DNA from: Bacillota bacterium
GTDB lineage: Bacteria; Bacillota; Clostridia; Clostridiales; Caloramatoraceae
DNA: 13,569 nt
Assembly: GCA_023415335.1 (NCBI GenBank)
Contig: JAEZLD010000070.1
Coordinates: forward strand, 1 to 13,569
Reading direction: 5' to 3'
The position numbers were made by a program, and so were the translations under genes. Below the pieces are notes generated by a model. That model made no database searches. It was given only the letters and a program-made list of their open reading frames with translations, and was not told the origin of the DNA. Shown piece by piece: positions 1 to 6,278 of this stretch (the first letter of the stretch is position 1; the number at the start of each line of letters is the position of its first letter).

Positions 1-5
1 CGTTA

Positions 6-124
6 AATTTGGTGGCGATAGCGCAGGGGATACACCCGTTCCCATTCCGAACACGAAGGTTAAGCCCTGCTACGCTGATGGTACTTGCCGGGTGACTGGC
101 TGGGAGAGTAGGTAGCTGCCAATT
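6..124 (+). rRNA. rrf: 5S ribosomal RNA
   Basis: This is the 5S rRNA at the end of the upstream rRNA operon. Typical 5S signatures are visible: the CCCGTTCCCATTCCGAACACG block (33-53, loop B/helix III region), TTAAGCCC, the GATGGTACTTG segment and GGGAGAGTAGGT near the 3' end. The two ends pair (TTGG around 9-12 with CCAA 119-122), so the ends are known to within a few bases only. The spacing to the next tRNA is about 30 nt, as expected of an rrn operon tail. The 23S gene must lie just upstream of the window. Confidence 0.95.
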
Positions 125-155
125 TAACTTCCCAACTTTGTTTGGGAAGCAATAT

Positions 156-231
<76 letters not shown>

Positions 232-237
232 TTTTAT

Positions 238-312
238 GGCCCCTTGGTCAAGCGGTTAAGACATCGCCCTTTCACGGCGGTAACATGGGTTCAAGTCCCG
301 TAGGGGTCACCA
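238..312 (+). tRNA. tRNA-Glu (TTC), copy 1
   Basis: The acceptor arms GGCCCCT and AGGGGTC pair, the anticodon loop is CTTTCAC (TTC, Glu), and CCA is encoded. A near-identical copy is at 2703-2777; the two differ only in the T-arm (ATGGGTTCAAG here, ACGGGTTCGAG there). It is followed by a perfect hairpin spacer and tRNA-Gly, the same order as in the second cluster. Confidence 0.95.
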
Positions 313-313
313 A

Positions 314-345
314 AAGACCAAATCATGTTTTCGTGATTTGGTCTT
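314..345 (+). repeat. hairpin in tRNA-Glu/tRNA-Gly spacer, copy 1
   Basis: This is a perfect 12-bp inverted repeat (314-325 with 334-345, loop TGTTTTCG) filling almost all of the spacer. It has no downstream T run on the + strand and lies between two tRNAs of one transcript, so a processing or structural role is more likely than termination (inference). The equivalent spacer at 2785-2808 has the same core (AAATCAT..TGATTT) but different, still paired, outer bases. Confidence 0.75.
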
Positions 346-351
346 AAATAT

Positions 352-425
<74 letters not shown>

Positions 426-427
426 TA

Positions 428-461
428 AAAACCCTCATTGCATTTGCAATGAGGGTTTTGT
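428..461 (+). terminator. rrn operon terminator, probably bidirectional
   Basis: This is an uninterrupted inverted repeat of up to 15 bp, AAAACCCTCATTGCA against its complement, around a 2-4 nt loop. The T run of the right arm continues into GTTATT. Because the arms begin with AAAA and end with TTTT it works in either direction. It can end both the 5S-tRNA transcript and the convergent small gene at 506-706. Confidence 0.92.
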
Positions 462-505
462 TATTAGCTAATAAGAATCTATTTCTTTTCTTGAATTATC
501 CTTTC

Positions 506-706
506 CTATTTAATTATTGTTTTGGGAAGTTCTAAACCTAATTTTGTAAAATTTTCATAACCGGCCTCTGTAATAATATATGTTGTTGACGTTCCGTCTT
601 TCAGTTCAATCCATTTCTGCATAACTAAGAACTCAAACAGCGCTGCACCCAATTTTCCGCCCAGATGGTCATAACATTTTCTTCCTGTAAATTCATAGTA
701 GCGCAT
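506..706 (-). CDS. small protein resembling the C-terminal part of ArsR-like HTH regulators
   Basis: The 66-aa product begins MRYYEFTGRKCYDHLGGKLG. The CYDHLGG(R/K)LG motif followed by a short winged-helix-like segment (WIELKDG...YIITEAGYENFTKLG) resembles the C-terminal half of a group of ArsR-type regulators, in which CYDHLAGRLG follows the DNA-binding domain (recalled from the family, not searched). The N-terminal HTH half is absent, and upstream DNA on this strand shows no in-frame remnant. I chose the ATG at 706 over the one at 721 because TGGGGAGA lies 7 nt upstream of it. It converges on the 428-461 terminator. It could be a stand-alone small protein or a gene fragment; function unknown. 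Confidence 0.6.
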   Translation of the reverse strand: MRYYEFTGRKCYDHLGGKLGAALFEFLVMQKWIELKDGTSTTYIITEAGYENFTKLGLELPKTIIK

Positions 707-721
707 AATTCGTCTCCCCAT

Positions 722-1107
722 AGACTAAGATGATTTTTTGTACTGTAAGTCATGGCATAAGTCAAAAGAACTAAGATTTTTTATTTTTGATATAACATCT
801 CATATCAAAATTTACATATAATACCATAATTTATATTATATACATTTAACCGCATTATATCAATAACATACATAGGAATCCTGTGGAAAAAGAGTTTGCT
901 AATAGTTCAAATTCTCGGGTCTTTATGCACATGTTTAACTATATTTTGTGGGTTTATTAGAGAAAAACATAACCCTTTCCACCCTTGTAATATTTTACAT
1001 ATTTGTATAAAGTATAATTAAGGCCGAAGTTATTACTGACATATTAAACCGTATACTGACAGGAATTCAAGGACGAGAAGTATTACTATGTACATAAGGA
1101 GGGGTCT
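722..1107. promoter_or_regulatory. divergent AT-rich intergenic region
   Basis: I see no gene here. Visible signals are: AATCCTGTGGAAAAA (877-891) and TTATGCACA (923-931), both of which recur near 12727-12759 and resemble DnaA-box variants; a consensus -10 TATAAT at 1013-1018 with only a poorly placed -35 (TTTACA 994-999, 13-nt spacer); a direct repeat TACTGACA at 1034-1041 and 1054-1061, exactly 20 bp apart; and the ribosome binding site AAGGAGGGG at 1096-1104 for the next gene. The direct repeat could be an AraC-type binding site for autoregulation (inference). Confidence 0.45.
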
Positions 1108-2544
1108 GTGTTGTATTGGATTGATGACGTTCAGAAGGCCATTAACTATGTTGAGGAGAACCTGCTGGCAGATATTACTGTTGAGGATGTTACAAACCAA
1201 GTATATTGCTCAAAGGACTACTTCCAGAAGATTTTCAACATTGTTACGGGGTTTTCTATAGGTGAGTATTTACGCAACAGGAGGCTGTCTCTTGCCGGGC
1301 AGGAGCTGCTCATGGGAAAGAAGAAGGTTATAGATGTGGCGCTTAAATATTTCTATGAAACACCTGAAAGCTTTACAAAGGCATTCTCTCGTTTTCATGG
1401 CGTTTCGCCATCATCCATACGCACCCAGGAAAGGCTTAAAACCTTTAACCCCATTACAATACAGATTAATATACAAGGAGGGTTTAATATGTCAGTAAAG
1501 CTTGATGTAAGAAGTGTAGGCTTTCTGCAGAATTTGAAAAATGACATGCGGTCACCTGAAAGTTTTGCCCTGCCTGCCTGCATGACATCTTTAATGGAAT
1601 ACATCGGAGAGGATGCAAGGTGGCAGACTATCCATGCACATGACAGGGATTATACAAAGCGCAAGCTGTATGATGCCATTTTATCCGCGTCCGGAATGGC
1701 ATTTGGGCTGCTGTGGCATAAGGAGCAGTGTCCAAGCAGCTTCGACCTGACGCAGGTAAACGAACATAACAATACCATACGTTATGCCTTTGATTATGTG
1801 GGCTATAATTGTGAAATAGTGGACAAGATACATGCAAGCTTTAATGAAATGAAGAGCCTTATAACAGAGAGTATTGATGAGGGAAGGCCTGTGTTAGCAT
1901 TTGGAATTGTGGGACCTCCTGAATGCTCCATTGTCTGCGGCTATGACAGCGGAGGGGATACTTTGTTTGGATGGAGCCATTTCCAATCCTATAATACCGA
2001 TGATTGTGAAAACAACGGTATGTTCCATAGGTCTGGTTGGTATGATGACATATGGAAAATTGTATTATGCAGGGATAAGAAGGAGCCGGAAATCGACCTG
2101 AAGGATATAATCAGGCGTGGTATTACCATAAGCATAGCAGATGAGCTTAGTGGGTATTATGCTGGTGCAGTGGCTTACGATGCCTGGGTAAAATATATAT
2201 CAGACCCGGCATATGAGGCCATGGGGGATCAGGAACTCAGAGGAAAGTACTGGTTTCATCATGCTATGGTTGGCAACCACGCTGAGGCAAGATGCTATTT
2301 AGGAGGTTTCTTACATGAATCGGCTGGAGATGATATTAAACTACATAAGATTGCTGATTTATATAATCAGATACATGATACCTGCTGGAGGGTATGGGGA
2401 GCAGCAGGCGGCATAGATGCCGGGGATGCATACATGTGTCTGCGTGACAGGGAAAAACGAGAGGAAATTGTGCAGCTTATAAGAGAAATAGAAGGGCTTG
2501 ATTTTTCTGCAGCTGAGCAGTTAAAGGCCTGGCTTGAAGAGTAA
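1108..2544 (+). CDS. AraC-family regulator fused to a cysteine-peptidase-fold-like domain
   Basis: The protein has 478 aa. Residues ~5-108 are an AraC/XylS DNA-binding domain with two HTHs; the second shows the family signature (VIDVALKYFYETPESFTKAF followed by HGVSP). A linker (ITIQINIQGGFNM, ~117-128) leads to a ~350-aa C-terminal region. That region has a possible nucleophile Cys158 (LPACMTS), a GYD turn at 278-280 after beta-strand-like sequence, and an alpha-helical tail. This loosely recalls C39/BtrH-type papain-fold domains, but the usual His six residues before GYD is Glu here, so catalysis is doubtful and it may be a sensor domain. The start is GTG at 1108 (TTG 1111 is possible), 3-6 nt behind AAGGAGGGG. 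A strong in-frame internal start exists at 1489. It is monocistronic, ending in the 2568 terminator. Its target is unknown. Confidence 0.85.
   Translation: MLYWIDDVQKAINYVEENLLADITVEDVTNQVYCSKDYFQKIFNIVTGFSIGEYLRNRRLSLAGQELLMGKKKVIDVALKYFYETPESFTKAFSRFHGVSPSSIRTQERLKTFNPITIQINIQGGFNMSVKLDVRSVGFLQNLKNDMRSPESFALPACMTSLMEYIGEDARWQTIHAHDRDYTKRKLYDAILSASGMAFGLLWHKEQCPSSFDLTQVNEHNNTIRYAFDYVGYNCEIVDKIHASFNEMKSLITESIDEGRPVLAFGIVGPPECSIVCGYDSGGDTLFGWSHFQSYNTDDCENNGMFHRSGWYDDIWKIVLCRDKKEPEIDLKDIIRRGITISIADELSGYYAGAVAYDAWVKYISDPAYEAMGDQELRGKYWFHHAMVGNHAEARCYLGGFLHESAGDDIKLHKIADLYNQIHDTCWRVWGAAGGIDAGDAYMCLRDREKREEIVQLIREIEGLDFSAAEQLKAWLEE
1475..1491 (+). promoter_or_regulatory. internal ribosome binding site and ATG within the AraC-fusion gene
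   Basis: AAGGAGGG at 1475-1482 is followed after 6 nt (TTTAAT) by an in-frame ATG at 1489 (codon 128). This is as good as the gene's own start and sits exactly at the domain junction. It could yield a free ~351-aa C-terminal protein (MSVKLDV...). A caution: related AraC proteins with other C-terminal domains often carry an I-x-I-x-GG linker here, so the GGAGGG may simply encode Gly-Gly. Confidence 0.5.
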
Positions 2545-2567
2545 CTTAATAAACAATATGCATTACT

Positions 2568-2600
2568 GCCCGTTCCATATTATTATGGAATGGGCTTCTT
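2568..2600 (+). terminator. terminator of the AraC-fusion gene
   Basis: This is a 12-bp stem, GCCCGTTCCATA with TATGGAATGGGC (one G.T wobble), a TTAT loop, then TTCTTT. It starts 24 nt after the stop codon and isolates the gene from the tRNA promoter that follows. Confidence 0.85.
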
Positions 2601-2634
2601 TGCTGCAATACTGTAACATGGTATAAACTTACAG

Positions 2635-2686
2635 TTGCCAAGACTTCAGTCACATGATATACTAACATAGCTGTCAGAGATGACAG
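2635..2686 (+). promoter_or_regulatory. promoter and leader hairpin of the second tRNA cluster
   Basis: A -35 TTGCCA (2635-2640) and -10 TATACT (2658-2663) are separated by exactly 17 nt, so transcription should begin near 2669-2670. The first transcribed bases form a small hairpin (CTGTCA 2671-2676, loop GAGA, TGACAG 2681-2686). This gives the tRNA-Glu/Gly pair its own transcription, independent of an rRNA operon. Confidence 0.75.
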
Positions 2687-2702
2687 TGACAAGGCCTGAC
2701 AA

Positions 2703-2777
2703 GGCCCCTTGGTCAAGCGGTTAAGACATCGCCCTTTCACGGCGGTAACACGGGTTCGAGTCCCGTAGGGGTCACCA
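2703..2777 (+). tRNA. tRNA-Glu (TTC), copy 2
   Basis: The sequence is the same as copy 1 at 238-312 except for two T-arm bases (ACGGGTTCGAG here), which makes the T-stem fully paired. The anticodon is TTC and the 3' CCA is encoded. It is first in a two-tRNA unit with its own promoter (2635) and terminator (2931). The 75-bp near-identity to copy 1, in direct orientation about 2.4 kb away, could support recombination. Confidence 0.95.
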
Positions 2778-2784
2778 CAAGGAA

Positions 2785-2808
2785 GCAAATCATAGCATTA
2801 TGATTTGC
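2785..2808 (+). repeat. hairpin in tRNA-Glu/tRNA-Gly spacer, copy 2
   Basis: This is a perfect 10-bp inverted repeat (GCAAATCATA, loop GCAT, TATGATTTGC). It is positioned like the hairpin at 314-345 in the first cluster. The core AAATCAT/TGATTT is shared, but the flanking pairs differ and remain complementary. That pattern suggests selection on RNA pairing rather than on sequence. There is no T run, so it is unlikely to be a terminator. Confidence 0.75.
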
Positions 2809-2818
2809 GGATACATAT

Positions 2819-2892
2819 GCGGGTGTAGCTCAGTGGCAGAGTGCCAGCCTTCCTGGCTGGAGACGTTGGTTTGATTCCCGCCACCCGCTCCA
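2819..2892 (+). tRNA. atypical tRNA-Gly (TCC), possible pseudo-tRNA
   Basis: The cloverleaf is complete with encoded CCA, but it departs from copy 1 (352-425) at key places. The anticodon loop is CTTCCTG, giving T37 where a purine is almost universal, and C32 and G38 could pair and shrink the loop. The T-loop is TTTGATT, so the invariant C56 (partner of G19) is T. T51.C63 is mismatched in the T-stem, and G10.T25 is a wobble. The acceptor and anticodon stems are intact and the anticodon still reads TCC. Either it is degenerating, or it is a tRNA used outside normal elongation. Staphylococcal cell-wall tRNA-Gly species are a known precedent for divergent tRNA-Gly, but there is no direct evidence here. 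Confidence 0.8.
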
Positions 2893-2930
2893 ATAAAAAA
2901 ACATGCATTAGAGAAGGTTCTGTAATAAAG

Positions 2931-2972
2931 TAAAAATGAGGTAACGACAATTTGTCTGTTACCTCATTTTTA
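2931..2972 (+). terminator. terminator of the second tRNA cluster
   Basis: A 14-bp perfect stem (AAAAATGAGGTAAC 2932-2945 with its complement 2958-2971) contains a further GACA/TGTC pairing in its loop. The right arm ends in five T. It lies about 40 nt after tRNA-Gly and is symmetrical enough to act on either strand. Confidence 0.9.
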
Positions 2973-3568
2973 TATGCCAAGCAAACTTATTATAGCTTTA
3001 TTACATGTCTACACGGGCATAGAATATGTACTGTGCAATCCCAGTAAATACTTCCTTATGAGAAGGTGTCCTTTGGCCTCTTTTTCTATTGGTAAAAGCA
3101 AAAGGCGCCTGGACAAGGAACAGATAAATCATTCCCACACACATCATATGGATGAAATACGAAAAGTTTAATACTAAACATTTCTGTGACACTTCTTTCC
3201 TCGTAGGACTTGCTGTACATAAAGCAACCTGTATATTTGGATTTGTCTAAATAATTATAATTTTTTAAAACATTACTGTCAATTTCACCTTAAAAATGAG
3301 TAACCCACTATGACTCTTTCGCAAAATAGAAGCTGCCATGTTGGGCTGCTGTCTTTTCAAGATTTATAAGCTTAAGAAGTTTGTAAGAAATCCTTAAGTA
3401 ATAAGAAAAGTAGTCCTAGATACCTCCATGCTAAACTTATTTTGAAAGGCAGATATTTATATGAACCTGTTCTACTAATGAATAGATCTATGGAATTCCG
3501 TGCCTGAAATATGCTGGAAGTTTAATTACAAAATTACAAAATAAAAATGTTAATGGGAGGTATTTTTA
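2973..3568. other. ~600-nt region without a convincing gene, upstream of the hydrolase
   Basis: The open frames here are short, lack ribosome binding sites and show no recognisable domain. The region is AT-rich with scattered stops. A minus-strand frame (3001-3192) encodes a hydrophobic stretch (MIYLFLVQAPFAF) and could be an eroded gene remnant, but nothing supports this. The tandem repeat at 3372-3398 is the only clear signal. The last 30 nt hold the ribosome binding site (GGGAGG 3554-3559) of the next gene. Confidence 0.5.
3372..3398 (+). promoter_or_regulatory. 11-bp tandem repeat, candidate OmpR/VanR-family operator
   Basis: Three pentamers, TTAAG (3372), GTAAG (3383) and TTAAG (3394), recur with an exact 11-bp period. 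Direct repeats with one-helical-turn spacing are the usual binding pattern of OmpR/PhoB-family response regulators (PhoB, PhoP, WalR). A member of that family is encoded at 5577. The site lies 170 bp upstream of the hydrolase start. A downstream -10 is not obvious (TAGATA 3417-3422 or TAAACT in the following 20 nt). Assignment to the local regulator is inference. Confidence 0.4.
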
Positions 3569-5455
3569 ATGAAAAAAGAATCCAGGAAAAAGAACCTGCC
3601 TGTAAAAATACTTAAGTTTATTTTAACAGGTCTGATGTCAATAGCTCTTATCATTATTCTGACATTCACAGTTGCAGGGTTTATACCGGTGAAGAGTCCT
3701 GTAACTCCTGCAGGATATAAACAAGACCAATCCTTATATGTGACCATGAAGGATGGCACAAAAATCAATGTTAAGGTGATGCTTCCTTATGACCTGAAGG
3801 GGAATGATAAGGTTCCTGCAATAATTGAGAGTACAAGGTACGGCACGGGATATCAGCTTAGCTTTTGGGGTAAGGCTTTAACAAATCTGGGTATAATGGA
3901 AGATGACATGCCGGTTATTGTGGACCAGTTTTTAAAGACAGGACATGCATATATATGGGTCCAGGCCCGGGGCTCCGGAGCTTCATTCGGGAAAAGAGAT
4001 ATTGATTTATCTGCGGAAGAAATCGATGACTATGGACAGATAATCGACTGGATTGTTAAGCAGCCCTGGTCCAATGGAAGCGTTGGTGCATATGGAATAT
4101 CATATATGTCAGACACAGCGGAGCTTACCGCAAGGCTTAAGAATCCTGCACTAAAGGCTGCAGCACTCCTTTATGGAGATTTTAGCTCAGCCATGTCCTG
4201 CATTTCTCCCGGCGGATTATTAAGCTATAATTTTTTAAAGCGTTTCAGGGATGGAAATGCCGAGGTTGATGAAAATAAAAACCCAATCTTTTTAACCAAG
4301 GGGTTAAGGCCTGCAGATAGTGACAGTAAGGGAAAGCTCCTTAAAGAAGCTGTTGCAGGGCATAAAAACTACGATATATACGAATGTATGAAAAAGGTCA
4401 CGTACTACGATGATATAGTGTCAGGTAACTATACCTTACTGGATACGGCATCCTTCAATTTTAAAAAAGAAATAGAGGAATCAGGTATTCCGTTTTATGT
4501 AAGGGTGGGATGGCAGGATGCTGCTACAGTAAACGGTGCCATAGAGAGGTTTTTAACCTACAGCAACAGCCAGGTGCTTGTCATAGGGCCATGGAATCAT
4601 GGAGGAAAGCTGTTCTGCGACCCGTTCCTTGATACAAAGGCCACCATGCAGGAGCTTGAAAAAAGCCAGGCCGATGAGGTTATTGCATTCCTTGATAAAT
4701 ATATAAAGGATGATACAAAAGATACATCTGGCAGGAAGAAGGAAATAAGGTACTATACGCTGGGAGAGGGTGAATGGAAGACCTCTAACAAGTGGCCGCC
4801 TGAAGGCACAAGTAACAGGACATTTTATTTTGATAAAGGTGGAAGCCTTAATGATGAAAAACCCGAAGACTCTTCAGGAAAGGATACCTATAAGGTGGAC
4901 TATACAGCCTCAACAGGAAAGGACAGCAGATGGCAGACCAATTGTGGGGGAGGGCCTATAATCTACCCTGACAGGGCAAAGGAAGACAAAAAGCTCTTGA
5001 CCTATACAAGCAAGGCTTTTGAGAGCGATGTTGAGATAACCGGGGTTCCGGTTGTAACATTAAATATTTCTTCAACCTCTGCAGACGGGGCATTTTATAC
5101 ATACCTCGAAGATGTGGCGCCTGATGGAAGAGTAACCTATATAACAGAAGGGGAGCTAAGGGCTCTGCACAGGAAAATAACAGATGAATACCAGGGCTAT
5201 GCTGCAGTGGGTCCCAACCATTCTTATAAAAGGAAGGATGGAGAACAGTTGAAACCGGGAGAAAACACAGAGATGAAGATAGGCATGGCAGCCACATCGG
5301 TACTTATAAAGAAAGGTCATAAAATAAGGATTGCAATAGCATGCAGTGATGCTGACAATTTTGACAGTATATCTGAAAGTGACAACCCTGTAATTGAGGT
5401 CCAGAGAAACAGTATCCTGTCATCATATGTTGAGCTTCCGATAAAATACAGATAG
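3569..5455 (+). CDS. membrane-anchored CocE/NonD-family (S15-type) hydrolase
   Basis: The 628-aa serine hydrolase belongs to the X-Pro dipeptidyl-peptidase/CocE group. A basic N-terminus and a membrane segment (~17-38) without a cleavage or lipobox motif suggest an anchored enzyme with its catalytic part outside. The alpha/beta-hydrolase domain spans ~55-345: nucleophile Ser178 in AYGISY, Asp317 in VGWQDA and His344 in IGPWNHGG, so the triad is complete. Residues ~415-625 match the C-terminal jelly-roll domain of this group (FESDVEITGVPVVTLNISS). Family members cleave acyl esters, amino-acid esters or X-Pro peptides; the substrate cannot be read from the sequence. The ATG follows GGGAGGT by 9 nt. 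A terminator follows, then a VanRS-like system. Possible control by that system rests only on the 11-bp repeats upstream. Confidence 0.92.
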   Translation: MKKESRKKNLPVKILKFILTGLMSIALIIILTFTVAGFIPVKSPVTPAGYKQDQSLYVTMKDGTKINVKVMLPYDLKGNDKVPAIIESTRYGTGYQLSFWGKALTNLGIMEDDMPVIVDQFLKTGHAYIWVQARGSGASFGKRDIDLSAEEIDDYGQIIDWIVKQPWSNGSVGAYGISYMSDTAELTARLKNPALKAAALLYGDFSSAMSCISPGGLLSYNFLKRFRDGNAEVDENKNPIFLTKGLRPADSDSKGKLLKEAVAGHKNYDIYECMKKVTYYDDIVSGNYTLLDTASFNFKKEIEESGIPFYVRVGWQDAATVNGAIERFLTYSNSQVLVIGPWNHGGKLFCDPFLDTKATMQELEKSQADEVIAFLDKYIKDDTKDTSGRKKEIRYYTLGEGEWKTSNKWPPEGTSNRTFYFDKGGSLNDEKPEDSSGKDTYKVDYTASTGKDSRWQTNCGGGPIIYPDRAKEDKKLLTYTSKAFESDVEITGVPVVTLNISSTSADGAFYTYLEDVAPDGRVTYITEGELRALHRKITDEYQGYAAVGPNHSYKRKDGEQLKPGENTEMKIGMAATSVLIKKGHKIRIAIACSDADNFDSISESDNPVIEVQRNSILSSYVELPIKYR

Positions 5456-5470
5456 TAAATCATAAAATGA

Positions 5471-5516
5471 ACTCCATCAGGGTAGATATTGTTATAATCT
5501 GATGGAGTATATTTTT
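5471..5516 (+). terminator. terminator after the hydrolase gene
   Basis: ACTCCATCAG (5471-5480) pairs with CTGATGGAGT (5499-5508) around an 18-nt loop, followed by ATATTTTT. It starts 15 nt after the stop codon. The loop contains a TATAAT (5493-5498) that might double as a -10 for the next operon, though no matching -35 is seen. Confidence 0.8.
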
Positions 5517-5576
5517 ACCACATGTTATAATTGGGAGGAAATTACTTTTAATATAAATTATGAGAGGATAATGCCA

Positions 5577-6278
5577 ATGGAAAGTAATAGCATACTGGTC
5601 ATAGACGATGCGGTAGAGATCATAGAACTGATAGAGATTTACCTTCGTAATGATGGATATAATGTATATAAGGCATTGAACGGGGCTGAGGGACTGAAAA
5701 TATTAGAAGAACACAGCATCCAGCTTGTGGTGCTTGATATTATGATGCCGGGGATTGATGGTCTTGAAACCTGTAAAAGAATCAGGCAGAATATGGACAT
5801 TCCTATTATCATGCTAAGCTCAAAGTCTCAGGATATGGATAAGATACTTGGACTTGGAATTGGTGCTGATGACTATATGGTCAAGCCCTTTAATCCAATG
5901 GAATTAGTTGCCAGGATAAAATCCCAGCTTAGGCGTTATCTGTATTTGAATTCTCAGAGCAGTCAAAAGACAGATGAAAATTTAATCAGCATAAAAGGGC
6001 TTGTTATAAATATAAAGAATCATATGGTTACAGTCTATGGCAAGGAGGCCAATCTGACACCCACCGAGTTTGCAATACTTTATATACTTTCCAGTAATCC
6101 GGGTACCGTTTTCAGCGCAGAAGAAATATTTGAAAAGGTATGGAAGGAAAAATATTATGAAGTCAATAATACAGTGATGGTTCACATTTGGAGGCTAAGA
6201 GAAAAGGTGGAAGAAAATCCGAAAGAACCAAAACTGATTGAAACTGTTTGGGGGGTAGGCTATAAAATTGAGCGTTAA
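5577..6278 (+). CDS. VanR-like OmpR-family response regulator
   Basis: The protein has 233 aa. The receiver domain (~5-118) has the acidic pair D10/D11, phospho-acceptor D54 (VVLDIMMPG), switch S81 and K103 (KPF). The C-terminal winged helix (~135-232) includes LTPTEFAIL and the VWGVGYKIE ending seen in VanR. The frame is open back to 5502, but that ATG lies inside the terminator stem. I place the start at ATG 5577, 8-9 nt after GAGAGGA (5562-5568); ATG 5571 is too close to it. The 3' end overlaps the kinase gene by 11 nt, implying translational coupling. It binds DNA once phosphorylated by the neighbouring kinase; the 11-bp repeats at 3372-3398 are a candidate target. No vanHAX genes are present, so it should not be read as glycopeptide resistance. 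Confidence 0.92.
   Translation: MESNSILVIDDAVEIIELIEIYLRNDGYNVYKALNGAEGLKILEEHSIQLVVLDIMMPGIDGLETCKRIRQNMDIPIIMLSSKSQDMDKILGLGIGADDYMVKPFNPMELVARIKSQLRRYLYLNSQSSQKTDENLISIKGLVINIKNHMVTVYGKEANLTPTEFAILYILSSNPGTVFSAEEIFEKVWKEKYYEVNNTVMVHIWRLREKVEENPKEPKLIETVWGVGYKIER

Noticed and set aside
3001..3192. Minus-strand 63-aa hydrophobic frame in the long non-coding region
   Set aside because: No ribosome binding site, no recognisable domain, and frames on both strands here are equally short; at most an eroded remnant.
5502..5576. Upstream ATG at 5502 as start of the VanR-like regulator
   Set aside because: It lies inside the terminator stem of the preceding gene, has no ribosome binding site and adds 25 residues not found in VanR-type receivers; ATG 5577 has GAGAGGA at proper spacing.
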